Of a DNA stretch of 45,532 nt, positions 1 to 6,734 are shown one piece after another. Made by a program: the position numbers and the translations under genes. Below the pieces are notes generated by a model, which was given only the letters and a program-made list of their open reading frames with translations, ran no database searches and was not told where the DNA came from. The stretch lies in assembly GCF_022712115.1 (NCBI RefSeq), contig NZ_JALAHB010000203.1, positions 1-45,532 on the forward strand, written 5' to 3'. The stretch's first letter is position 1. The number at the start of each line of letters is the position of its first letter. This stretch comes from Brevibacterium sp. (GTDB lineage: Bacteria > Actinomycetota > Actinomycetes > Actinomycetales > Brevibacteriaceae).

Positions 1-58
1 CCTCCCCCGCGCGCCGCGCCTCCCCCCGTGTTGTGTGGTCGCCCGCCGCTTCTCGCTG

Positions 59-140
59 TGCCGGATGAGGGACTCGAACCCTCACACCCGAAGGCGGCGC
101 ATTTTGAGTGCGCTGCGTCTACCGATTCCGCCAATCCGGC
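59..140 (-). tRNA. tRNA-Leu (anticodon CAA)
   Basis: Read on the minus strand, the segment folds as a class II tRNA. The acceptor arms GCCGGAT and ATCCGGC pair over 7 bp. The anticodon stem GCGCA/TGCGC holds the loop CTCAAAA, giving anticodon CAA, which reads UUG leucine codons. A long variable arm (CGCC...GGGTG) and the T arm GAGGG-TTCGAGT-CCCTC follow. The discriminator is A at position 59 and no CCA is encoded. It is transcribed away from the downstream response regulator. Bases 1-58 show nothing recognisable. Confidence 0.95.
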
Positions 141-243
141 CGGGCCCCGCGGGATCTCCGTCTGCGAAGGGCCGTTCCAGCAGTGTAGACGAGGTCACGT
201 CCGCATCCGAACTCCTGCCGTGCCGCAGGCGGCCCGTGGGCGG

Positions 244-249
244 TAGCAT
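244..249 (+). promoter_or_regulatory. -10 box of the ANTAR regulator, leaderless-type
   Basis: TAGCAT lies 7 nt before GTG 257. This spacing places the transcription start at or next to the start codon, as at polA, coaE, uvrB and uvrA in this window. No clear -35 is seen. Confidence 0.45.
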
Positions 250-256
250 GGGGGAC

Positions 257-877
257 GTGAGCGAAACAGAGAAGACTTCCAACTCCGCCCAGGGACCCGT
301 GAAGCGGGTCGTCGTCGCAGAGGACGAGGCCGTCATCCGCCTCGACATCGTGGAGATGCTGCGGGAGGTGGGCTACGACGTGGTCGGCGAGGCCGCCGAC
401 GGCGAGTCCGCGATCCGGCTGGCGGAGGAGCTGCGCCCCGACCTCGTCGTGATGGACATCAAGATGCCCGTCCTCGACGGCATCTCCGCGGCCGAACGCA
501 TCGCCTCGGCGCGGATCGCCCCCGTGGTCCTCCTCACGGCCTTCTCCCAGAAGGAGCTCGTGGAGCGTGCGCGCGACGCCGGTGCGATGGCCTACGTCGT
601 CAAGCCGTTCTCCGCGAACGACCTCATCCCGGCGCTCGAGATCGCGCTGTCCCGCCATGCGGAGATCTCCGCGCTGGAGTCGGAGATCTCCGATCTCACG
701 GACCGCTTCGAGACCCGCAAGCTCGTGGAGCGCGCCAAGGGACTGCTGATCTCCTCGATGGGCCTCACGGAGCCCGAGGCCTTCCGCTGGATCCAGAAGA
801 CCTCGATGGACCGCCGGCTCACCATGCGCGAGGTCGCGGAGACCGTGCTCTCGCAGATCGGCGCCCAGAAGGACTGA
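257..877 (+). CDS. pdtaR: ANTAR-domain response regulator (PdtaR-like)
   Basis: About 206 residues. The N-terminal receiver domain (roughly residues 15-135) has the acidic pair in VVVAEDEAV, the phospho-acceptor Asp about residue 67 in VVMDIKMP, and the lysine in VVKPF. The C-terminal ANTAR domain (roughly 145-205, RKLVERAKGLLISSMGLTEPEAF) binds two-hexaloop RNA structures and acts by transcription antitermination. Size, architecture and position just upstream of polA match Mycobacterium tuberculosis Rv1626 (PdtaR), which is controlled by a PdtaS-type kinase; no kinase is in this window. The frame stays open upstream but runs over the tRNA, so a late start is required. GTG 257 fits the nearby TAGCAT box; ATG 248 is the alternative and would add three residues. 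Confidence 0.9.
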   Translation: MSETEKTSNSAQGPVKRVVVAEDEAVIRLDIVEMLREVGYDVVGEAADGESAIRLAEELRPDLVVMDIKMPVLDGISAAERIASARIAPVVLLTAFSQKELVERARDAGAMAYVVKPFSANDLIPALEIALSRHAEISALESEISDLTDRFETRKLVERAKGLLISSMGLTEPEAFRWIQKTSMDRRLTMREVAETVLSQIGAQKD

Positions 878-898
878 GCACCGGGGCGGAGCCGCGGC

Positions 899-1345
899 TC
901 AGCTCTCCAGAACCATGTTCGAGATGCGGACGATCGACAGCAGTCGGTCGTCCGCATCCGTCATCCGCACCTCGTGGCTGAAGAGGCGGCGTCCGCCGTG
1001 CAGCACCTCCGCGCGCCCCCGCACGGTGCCGGAGGTGGCCGAGCGGAGGTGGGTGGCGTTGAGGTCGACGCCGACCACCGGCCCGCCGGTGCGCAGCGCC
1101 GCGTGCATCGAGGCCAGCGTCTCGGCGAGGACGACATGGGCCCCGCCGTGGAAGAGGCCCGCGGGCTGCAGGTTGCCCTCGACCGGGCAGACGCCCTCGG
1201 CGAAGCCGTGGCCGAGCCCGGTGATCTCGATCCCCATCCGCTCCATGAGCGTGCCCGGCATGTCCCGGTAGCCGGCCAGCAGCGCCGTGCACTCCGCGGG
1301 GGTGGTCTCGGCGGTGATGCGGGGGAATGCGGGCGGAACGGACAT
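899..1345 (-). CDS. PaaI-type hotdog-fold thioesterase
   Basis: 148 residues, a single hotdog domain. The segment NLQPAGLFHGGAHVVLAET (around residues 58-76) is the typical N-x-x-G-x-x-HGG signature of PaaI/YbgC-like acyl-CoA thioesterases, followed by the GVDLNATHLRSA strand-helix segment. It probably hydrolyses an acyl-CoA or aryl-CoA thioester in the cytoplasm; the substrate cannot be read from sequence. The ATG is preceded by GGAGG at 6 nt spacing on the minus strand. A -10-like TAGAGT (minus, 1386-1391) lies upstream. The gene is convergent with the ANTAR regulator and divergent from polA. A long open frame continues upstream of this ATG antisense to polA, but it is a composition artefact. 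Confidence 0.88.
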   Translation of the reverse strand: MSVPPAFPRITAETTPAECTALLAGYRDMPGTLMERMGIEITGLGHGFAEGVCPVEGNLQPAGLFHGGAHVVLAETLASMHAALRTGGPVVGVDLNATHLRSATSGTVRGRAEVLHGGRRLFSHEVRMTDADDRLLSIVRISNMVLES

Positions 1346-1385
1346 CGGGAGCCTCCGGGGGATGAGCGGAACTGGTGCGGATCTC

Positions 1386-1391
1386 ACTCTA
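1386..1391 (-). promoter_or_regulatory. -10 box for the thioesterase gene
   Basis: TAGAGT on the minus strand, about 40 nt upstream of the thioesterase ATG, leaves a short leader with a GGAGG ribosome site. It lies back to back with the polA promoter in the 102-nt divergent spacer. Confidence 0.4.
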
Positions 1392-1418
1392 GCGGCGGAG
1401 GCGTCCGCGCTCGTGCCC

Positions 1419-1441
1419 GTGTCCGCGGTGCCGGGTAGTCT
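1419..1441 (+). promoter_or_regulatory. polA promoter, RecA-NDp/PafBC-like and leaderless
   Basis: GTGTCCGCG (1419-1427), 8 nt, TAGTCT (1436-1441), 6 nt, then GTG 1448. The layout matches the mycobacterial RecA-NDp consensus TTGTCRGTG-N8-TANNNT with some mismatches and equals that of uvrB and uvrA. The start codon sits where transcription should begin, so polA has no room for a Shine-Dalgarno site. Confidence 0.6.
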
Positions 1442-1447
1442 GGAGCG

Positions 1448-4093
1448 GTGACTCAGAACGACAGCCCCACCGCGGAATCGCTCCTCCTCATCGACGGGCA
1501 CTCGATGGCCTACCGGGCCTATCACGCCCTCCCCCCGGAGAAGTTCTCCACCTCCACGGGGCAGACCACCAATGCCGTGTTCGGCTTCGTGTCCATGCTG
1601 CTCACCGCGCTGGAGGCGGAGAGGCCCACCCACGTGCTCGTGGCCTTCGACCGCGGCAGGCCCGCGTTCCGGCTCGAGGAGCACCCGGGGTACAAGGCCG
1701 GCAGGGCGAAGACGCCTCCGGACTTCCACGGGCAGGTCGAGCTCATCGAGACCCTGCTGGAGGCCATGCGCATCCCCGTCGTGGCACTGGAGGGGGTCGA
1801 GGCGGACGACGTGCTCGCCACCTATGCCCGGCTGGGCGAGGAGGCCGGCATCGAGGTGCGGATCGCCTCGGGGGACAAGGACAGCTTCCAGCTCGTCCGC
1901 GAGGGCGTGAGCGTCCTCTACCCCAAGCGCGGAATGTCCGATCTCACCCGCATGACCCCGGAGGCGGTGAGCGAGAAGTACGGCGTCACGCCGGCGCAGT
2001 ACCGCGGCCAGGCGGCCCTCGTGGGGGAGAAGGCGGACAACCTGCCCGGGGTGCCCGGAGTGGGGGAGAAGACCGCGGCGAAGTGGCTCAACAAGTACGG
2101 GGACCTGGAGGCGCTGCTCGCACACAGCGAGGAGATCGGCGGCAAGGCCGGTGAGAACCTGCGGGCGCACCGGGAGGCGGTGGAGCGCAACTACCGCGTG
2201 AACCGCCTGCTCGACGACGTCGAGGTGCCGGTCACGGTGGAGGCCGCACGCATGCAGGGACCGGACGCGGACGCGCTGAGCGCCCTGTTCGACCAGCTCG
2301 AGTTCGCGGTCCTCGGACGGCGGGCGGAGGCCCTGTTCGGCGTGTCCGGGAACGCGGGCGCGGCATCCGCGCAGGAGGCGCCCGTCCCCGCCCGGCCGGA
2401 CGCGGCGGAGCTGGTGCCCCTGCTGGAGGGCATCGACGCGGAGGCCTGGGTCGCCGTCGCGACGGACGCCACCTACGTCCTGGGTCTGGGGGCGGTGGAC
2501 CGCATCGCCCTCGCCTGGGGGGAGCGGACGGCGGTCGTGGCGCTCAGCGCGCTCGAACCCGCCGGTGCGACCGCTCTCGAGGAGTTCCTCGCCGGGCACA
2601 CCCGCCTCGTCATGCACGATGCGAAGCCGCAGCTCAAGGCGCTGCGCGTGTCCGGCCTGCCGCGTGCGCACGCGGACTGGGACACGGAGCTCGCGGCCTA
2701 CCTGCTGGAGCCGGACCGCCGGGGCTACGCCCTCGAGGAGATCGCGCAGGCCCGGCTGGGGCTGGCGGCGCAGCAGGAGGACGAGGACGCGGACGGTCTC
2801 CACATCCGCGCCTGGACCGTGCTGCAGCTGCGGCCGGTGCTCGCCGAGGCGCTCGAGGGCGCGCATCTCACCGGGATCATGACCGGCATCGAGATGCCCG
2901 TCCAGGAGGTCCTGGCACGGATGGAGTCCCGCGGCATCGCGGTGGACGCCGCGCGTCTGGCGGAGCTGGGCGAGGAGTTCGGCGCCCAGGCGGAGGCGAG
3001 TGCGCAGGAGGCCTACGCCGCGATCGGCCACGAGGTGAACCTGGGGTCGCCCAAGCAGCTCCAGGCGGTCCTCTTCGACGAGCTGGAGATGCCCAAGACC
3101 AAGAAGACCAAGACCGGGTACACGACGGACGCGGATGCGCTCGCGGATCTGTTCGTGAAGACGGGGCATCCCTTCGTCCAGCATCTGCTCGCGCACCGCG
3201 ACCGGATCAAGCTGCGGCAGACGGTGGTGGGCCTCGAGAAGACCGTGAGCGATTCCGGGCGGATCCACACCACCTACCTGCAGACCGCCGCGGCGACAGG
3301 CCGGCTCTCCTCCAAGGACCCCAATCTGCAGAACATCCCGGTGCGCACGGAGGCCGGCCGGCGGATCCGGGAGGTGTTCGTGCCGGGTGCGGACAGCGAA
3401 TCGCTCATGACGGCGGACTACTCGCAGATCGAGATGCGGATCATGGCGCATCTGTCCGGGGATCCCTCGCTCATCATGGCGTTCCGCGCCGGCGAGGACC
3501 TGCACGCCTACGTGGGCGGGCAGGTGTTCGGCGTGGCCACGGAGGACGTCACCCCGGAGATGCGCAGCAAGGTCAAGGCGATGTCGTACGGCCTGGTCTA
3601 CGGCCTCTCCGCCTATGGGCTCTCGAAGCAGCTGGGCATCGGGGTGGATGAGGCCCGCGGGCTCATGGACGAGTACTTCTCCCGGTTCGGCGCGGTGCGC
3701 GACTACCTGGGCGCGGTCGTGGAGGAGGCGCGGGAGCGCGGCTACACGGAGACGATGGACGGCCGCCGCCGCTACCTGCCGGCACTCACCTCAGCGCAGC
3801 GGCAGGTCCGGGAGATGGCGGAGCGGGCCGCGCTCAACGCGCCCATCCAGGGCAGCGCGGCGGACATCATGAAGCGCGCGATGATCGCCGTGGAGTCCGC
3901 GCTGGGGGCCGGCGGCCTCCGCTCGCGCATGCTCCTCCAGGTCCACGACGAGATCATCGTCGAAGTGGCCCCGGGGGAGGCGGGACAGGTCGAGGAGATC
4001 CTGCGCCGGGAGATGGCCGGCGCCGCCGAACTCGACGTGCCCCTCGACGTGAACGTGGGCACCGGCGCGAGCTGGCACGCCGCCGCGCACTGA
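1448..4093 (+). CDS. polA: DNA polymerase I
   Basis: 881 residues, normal for actinobacterial PolA. It fills gaps during excision repair and processes Okazaki fragments. The 5'-3' exonuclease domain (about 1-300) shows LLLIDGHSMAYRA, EADDVLAT, SGDKDSFQLV and the helix-hairpin-helix LPGVPGVGEKTA. The middle 3'-5' exonuclease-like domain (about 315-490) lacks the usual acidic motif I, so proofreading is probably absent. The polymerase domain carries motif A DYSQIEMRIMAHLSGD, the O helix KAMSYGLVYG with tyrosine at about residue 714, and motif C QVHDEIIVEV. GTG 1448 is chosen from family N-termini (LLLIDGHS) and the leaderless promoter. It is convergent with the methyltransferase gene across a hairpin. 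Confidence 0.97.
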   Translation: MTQNDSPTAESLLLIDGHSMAYRAYHALPPEKFSTSTGQTTNAVFGFVSMLLTALEAERPTHVLVAFDRGRPAFRLEEHPGYKAGRAKTPPDFHGQVELIETLLEAMRIPVVALEGVEADDVLATYARLGEEAGIEVRIASGDKDSFQLVREGVSVLYPKRGMSDLTRMTPEAVSEKYGVTPAQYRGQAALVGEKADNLPGVPGVGEKTAAKWLNKYGDLEALLAHSEEIGGKAGENLRAHREAVERNYRVNRLLDDVEVPVTVEAARMQGPDADALSALFDQLEFAVLGRRAEALFGVSGNAGAASAQEAPVPARPDAAELVPLLEGIDAEAWVAVATDATYVLGLGAVDRIALAWGERTAVVALSALEPAGATALEEFLAGHTRLVMHDAKPQLKALRVSGLPRAHADWDTELAAYLLEPDRRGYALEEIAQARLGLAAQQEDEDADGLHIRAWTVLQLRPVLAEALEGAHLTGIMTGIEMPVQEVLARMESRGIAVDAARLAELGEEFGAQAEASAQEAYAAIGHEVNLGSPKQLQAVLFDELEMPKTKKTKTGYTTDADALADLFVKTGHPFVQHLLAHRDRIKLRQTVVGLEKTVSDSGRIHTTYLQTAAATGRLSSKDPNLQNIPVRTEAGRRIREVFVPGADSESLMTADYSQIEMRIMAHLSGDPSLIMAFRAGEDLHAYVGGQVFGVATEDVTPEMRSKVKAMSYGLVYGLSAYGLSKQLGIGVDEARGLMDEYFSRFGAVRDYLGAVVEEARERGYTETMDGRRRYLPALTSAQRQVREMAERAALNAPIQGSAADIMKRAMIAVESALGAGGLRSRMLLQVHDEIIVEVAPGEAGQVEEILRREMAGAAELDVPLDVNVGTGASWHAAAH

Positions 4094-4108
4094 GCGGGGC
4101 CGGGCACG

Positions 4109-4139
4109 TGAGCGGGGCGGCGCGGAGCCGCCCCGCTCA
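4109..4139. terminator. Hairpin between convergent polA and methyltransferase
   Basis: A 13-bp perfect stem, TGAGCGGGGCGGC with its complement, around a GCGGA loop. The right arm includes the stop codon of the minus-strand methyltransferase gene. There is no T tract, so bidirectional termination is inferred from position and stem strength. Confidence 0.65.
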
Positions 4140-4973
4140 GCCCTTCAGCCTGGCCGAGAAGATCGTGGTGCCGGGCATGAGCTGTCCGCGCAGCGGCGAC
4201 CAGCCGCCCCACGAGGCCTCGTTGGACTCCGGCCACTCCGGCTCCGTGAGCCCGGTGATCTCGAAGCCCGCCTCCACCAGCAGGCTGATCCAGTCGCCCA
4301 TCGTCCGGTGGTGTTCGGCGTAGACCGGCTCCCCGGAGGCGTCGAGCTCCACGTACGGCGTGCGGTCGAAGTAGGAGTACTCGACGGTCAGCCCCGCCTC
4401 GCCCGGCACGTCCGGGAACATCCACCGGATCGGGTGCGTCACGGAGAACACCCAGAGCCCGCCGGGACGGAGCACCCGGGCGGCCTCCGCCAGCACGGCC
4501 TCGGCGTCCTTGACGAACGGCAGGGCGCCGTAGGACGAGCAGGCGATGTCGAAGCTCCCCGAGGGGAACGGCAGGGACCGGGCGTCGGCCTGCAGGAAGG
4601 TGGGCGGCACGGCGCCGGCCGTGAGCGGGTTCTCGCGGCTGAGCCGGGAGGCCTGCTCGAGCATGCCGGAGGACAGGTCGACGCCCGTCGCGAGCGCGCC
4701 GTGCTCCGCGAGCCAGCGGGTGCACTGCCCCGCGCCGCAGCCCACGTCGAGGACCTGCTTCCGCGTCACGTCGCCCAGCAGGCCGATGTCGTCCTCGCGG
4801 ACCCCCTCCGGGCACCAGACGAACTCGGAGGCGCCCAGGAAGCTGCCGTGCTCCGCGAGGTACTCCTCCGCCGAGCCGTCCCAGTACGAGCGGTTGGCGC
4901 GGACGGACTCCTCGTCCCCGATCGCCAGATATCCGCCGCTGATGATCTCCGGCGAGTACTCTCCCTCGGTCAC
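4137..4973 (-). CDS. Class I SAM-dependent methyltransferase
   Basis: 278 residues. The Rossmann-fold motif I is VLDVGCGAGQCTRWLAEHG, followed by the acidic residue in ATGVDLS, the motif LQADARSLPFPSGSFD, and ARVLRPGGLWVFS. This is the Methyltransf_11/25 layout for small-molecule or tRNA methylation; the substrate is unknown. A conserved-looking N-terminal region (NRSYWDGSAEEYLAEHG) precedes the SAM core. I recall genes of this type beside rpsA in other actinobacteria. GTG 4973 has AAGGA 8 nt upstream; a second in-frame GTG at 4979 abuts that site and is less likely. It is divergent from the rpsA leader. Confidence 0.88.
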   Translation of the reverse strand: MTEGEYSPEIISGGYLAIGDEESVRANRSYWDGSAEEYLAEHGSFLGASEFVWCPEGVREDDIGLLGDVTRKQVLDVGCGAGQCTRWLAEHGALATGVDLSSGMLEQASRLSRENPLTAGAVPPTFLQADARSLPFPSGSFDIACSSYGALPFVKDAEAVLAEAARVLRPGGLWVFSVTHPIRWMFPDVPGEAGLTVEYSYFDRTPYVELDASGEPVYAEHHRTMGDWISLLVEAGFEITGLTEPEWPESNEASWGGWSPLRGQLMPGTTIFSARLKG

Positions 4974-5030
4974 GTGCACGTCCTTACGCTGATCGGTTGG
5001 GGCGGACGCGTGCGCGAACCCCCTCTGTGG

Positions 5031-5039
5031 TGCTAGCAT
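5031..5039 (+). promoter_or_regulatory. Extended -10 promoter of the rpsA unit
   Basis: TGC-TAGCAT is an extended -10 (TGnTANNNT). No good -35 is present. Transcription should start near 5044-5046, only about 4-6 nt before the ATG of the upstream ORF at 5050 and about 180 nt before rpsA. Confidence 0.6.
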
Positions 5040-5049
5040 ATTTGACGGT

Positions 5050-5226
5050 ATGCACTCCGTGCACCTGGATCCCGGACCAGCACGAAGAGCATCCAGCACA
5101 TGCGATGAATGCGGCACCTGCAACACATGCGGCACCCAGAGCATGCGCACACATCAATCCACCACGAGACCGTGGCCTGCCCCGGGATCGCGGGCCGCAT
5201 TCCATTACACGGAGTCCCTTACCTAA
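5050..5226 (+). CDS. Cys-rich 58-residue upstream ORF (leader peptide) coupled to rpsA
   Basis: This small ORF starts with ATG within about 6 nt of the predicted transcript 5' end and stops with TAA whose last A is the first base of the rpsA ATG (TAATG). The peptide begins MHSVHLDPGPARRASS and then has CDECGTCNTCG, placing cysteines at residues 18, 21, 24 and 27 in perfect C-x2-C-x2-C-x2-C spacing. Such spacing could bind Zn or Fe-S, or could make ribosome speed sensitive to cysteine supply. The tail is rich in T, R and P. The rpsA start has only a distant GGAG, so reinitiation from this ORF is plausible. I know no family for it. It could be a chance ORF in a structured 5' leader. Confidence 0.5.
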   Translation: MHSVHLDPGPARRASSTCDECGTCNTCGTQSMRTHQSTTRPWPAPGSRAAFHYTESLT

Positions 5227-6704
5227 TGACCACCACCACGCCGGACGCGGCGAAGCAGACCCAGGTCGCAGTCAACGACATCGGCTCTGCCGAAGACTTC
5301 CTCGCAGCCGTCGACGAGACCATCAAGTACTTCAACGACGGAGACATCGTCGAGGGCACTGTCGTCAAGGTCGACCGCGACGAGGTCCTCGTCGACATCG
5401 GCTACAAGACCGAGGGCGTCATCCTCTCGCGCGAACTCTCCATCAAGCACGACGTCGACCCCTCCGAGGTCGTCGAGGTCGGAGACGCGATCGAGGCCCT
5501 CGTCCTCACCAAGGAGGACAAGGACGGGCGCCTGATGCTGTCCAAGAAGCGCGCGCAGTACGAGCGCGCCTGGGGCGACATCGAGCGCATCAAGGACGAG
5601 GACGGTGTCGTCACCGGCACGGTCATCGAGGGCGTCAAGGGCGGTCTCATCGTCGACATCGGACTGCGCGGCTTCCTGCCGGCCTCCCTCGTCGAGATGC
5701 GCCGCGTCCGCGATCTCGCCCCCTACATCGGCCAGCAGGTCGAGGCGAAGATCATCGAGCTGGACAAGAACCGCAACAACGTCGTCCTCTCGCGCCGCGC
5801 CTGGCTCGAGCAGACGCAGTCCGCGGTCCGCCACGACTTCCTGCAGACGCTGCAGAAGGGTCAGGTCCGCCCGGGCGGCGTCTCCTCCATCGTCAACTTC
5901 GGCGCGTTCGTCGACCTCGGTGGTGGCGACGGACTCGTGCACGTCTCCGAACTCTCGTGGAAGCACATCGAGCACCCCAGCGAGGTCGTCGCGGTGGGCG
6001 ACGAGGTCACCGTCGAGGTCCTCGACGTGGACATGGACCGCGAGCGCGTCTCGCTGTCGCTCAAGGCCACGCAGGAAGATCCCTGGCAGCACTTCGCCCG
6101 CACGCACGTCATCGGTCAGATCGTGCCGGGCAAGGTCACCAAGCTCGTTCCCTTCGGTGCGTTCGTGCGCGTCGAGGACGGCATCGAGGGCCTCGTGCAC
6201 ATCTCGGAGCTCGCCGTCCGCCACATCGACCTGCCCGAGCAGGTCGTGAGCGTCGACGAGACGATCTACGTCAAGGTCATCGACATCGACCTGGACCGCC
6301 GCCGGATCTCGCTCTCCCTCAAGCAGGCGAACGAGGGCGTGGACCCGGAGGCCGAGGAGTTCCTCGACCCCGCGCTCTACGGCATGCTCCAGGAGTACGA
6401 CGAGGACGGGAACTACAAGTACCCGGAGGGCTTCGACCCGGAGACCAACGAGTGGCTCGAGGGCTACGAGGCCCAGCGCGAGGAGTGGGAGCAGCAGTAC
6501 GCCGCCGCTCAGCAGCGCTGGGAGGAGCACAAGAAGCAGGTCGCCAAGGCGATCGCCGCGGACGCGGACGCCGCTGCGGATGCCGCCGTGGACGCCGCCG
6601 TTCCCTCGGCTGCCTCCTACGCCTCCGAGACGCCTGCGGACGAGGGCACCCTCGCCAGCGACGAGGCTCTCGCGGCTCTGCGCGAGAAGCTCGCCGGCGC
6701 CTGA
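5226..6704 (+). CDS. rpsA: 30S ribosomal protein S1
   Basis: 492 residues. Four S1 OB-fold repeats are visible: GDIVEGTVVKVDRDEVLVDIG (about 36-105), GVVTGTVIEGVKGGLIVDIG (about 123-190), KGQVRPGGVSSIVNFGAFVDLG (about 208-278) and GQIVPGKVTKLVPFGAFV (about 295-365). This is the four-domain form usual in actinobacteria; proteobacterial S1 has six. The C-terminal tail (about 430-492) is Glu/Gln-rich and then Ala/Asp-rich. S1 brings mRNA to the 30S subunit. ATG 5226 gives the family N-terminus MTTTTPD; the frame is open further upstream from 5109, but that reading crosses the leader ORF. The nearest GGAG is 11 nt away, which is loose. A strong terminator follows. Confidence 0.97.
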   Translation: MTTTTPDAAKQTQVAVNDIGSAEDFLAAVDETIKYFNDGDIVEGTVVKVDRDEVLVDIGYKTEGVILSRELSIKHDVDPSEVVEVGDAIEALVLTKEDKDGRLMLSKKRAQYERAWGDIERIKDEDGVVTGTVIEGVKGGLIVDIGLRGFLPASLVEMRRVRDLAPYIGQQVEAKIIELDKNRNNVVLSRRAWLEQTQSAVRHDFLQTLQKGQVRPGGVSSIVNFGAFVDLGGGDGLVHVSELSWKHIEHPSEVVAVGDEVTVEVLDVDMDRERVSLSLKATQEDPWQHFARTHVIGQIVPGKVTKLVPFGAFVRVEDGIEGLVHISELAVRHIDLPEQVVSVDETIYVKVIDIDLDRRRISLSLKQANEGVDPEAEEFLDPALYGMLQEYDEDGNYKYPEGFDPETNEWLEGYEAQREEWEQQYAAAQQRWEEHKKQVAKAIAADADAAADAAVDAAVPSAASYASETPADEGTLASDEALAALREKLAGA

Positions 6705-6734
6705 GCGTCGCGCTGAGACGATCAGCCTTCCTCG

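Noticed and set aside
35-256. N-terminal extension of the ANTAR regulator
   Set aside because: It would run through the tRNA-Leu gene; family length and the -10 box support a start near 248-257.
878-905. GAGCCGCGGCTC palindrome between the ANTAR and thioesterase genes
   Set aside because: Short, with no tail; too weak to call a terminator with confidence.
899-3505. 868-codon open frame antisense to polA, fused to the thioesterase
   Set aside because: Only the last 148 codons look like a protein. The rest mirrors polA codon bias (His/Arg/Leu-rich), a usual artefact of high GC content.
5109-5225. In-frame extension of rpsA upstream of ATG 5226
   Set aside because: The residues (His/Met-rich) do not resemble S1, and MTTTTPD is a normal family start. 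The other frame gives the Cys-rich ORF with the TAATG junction.
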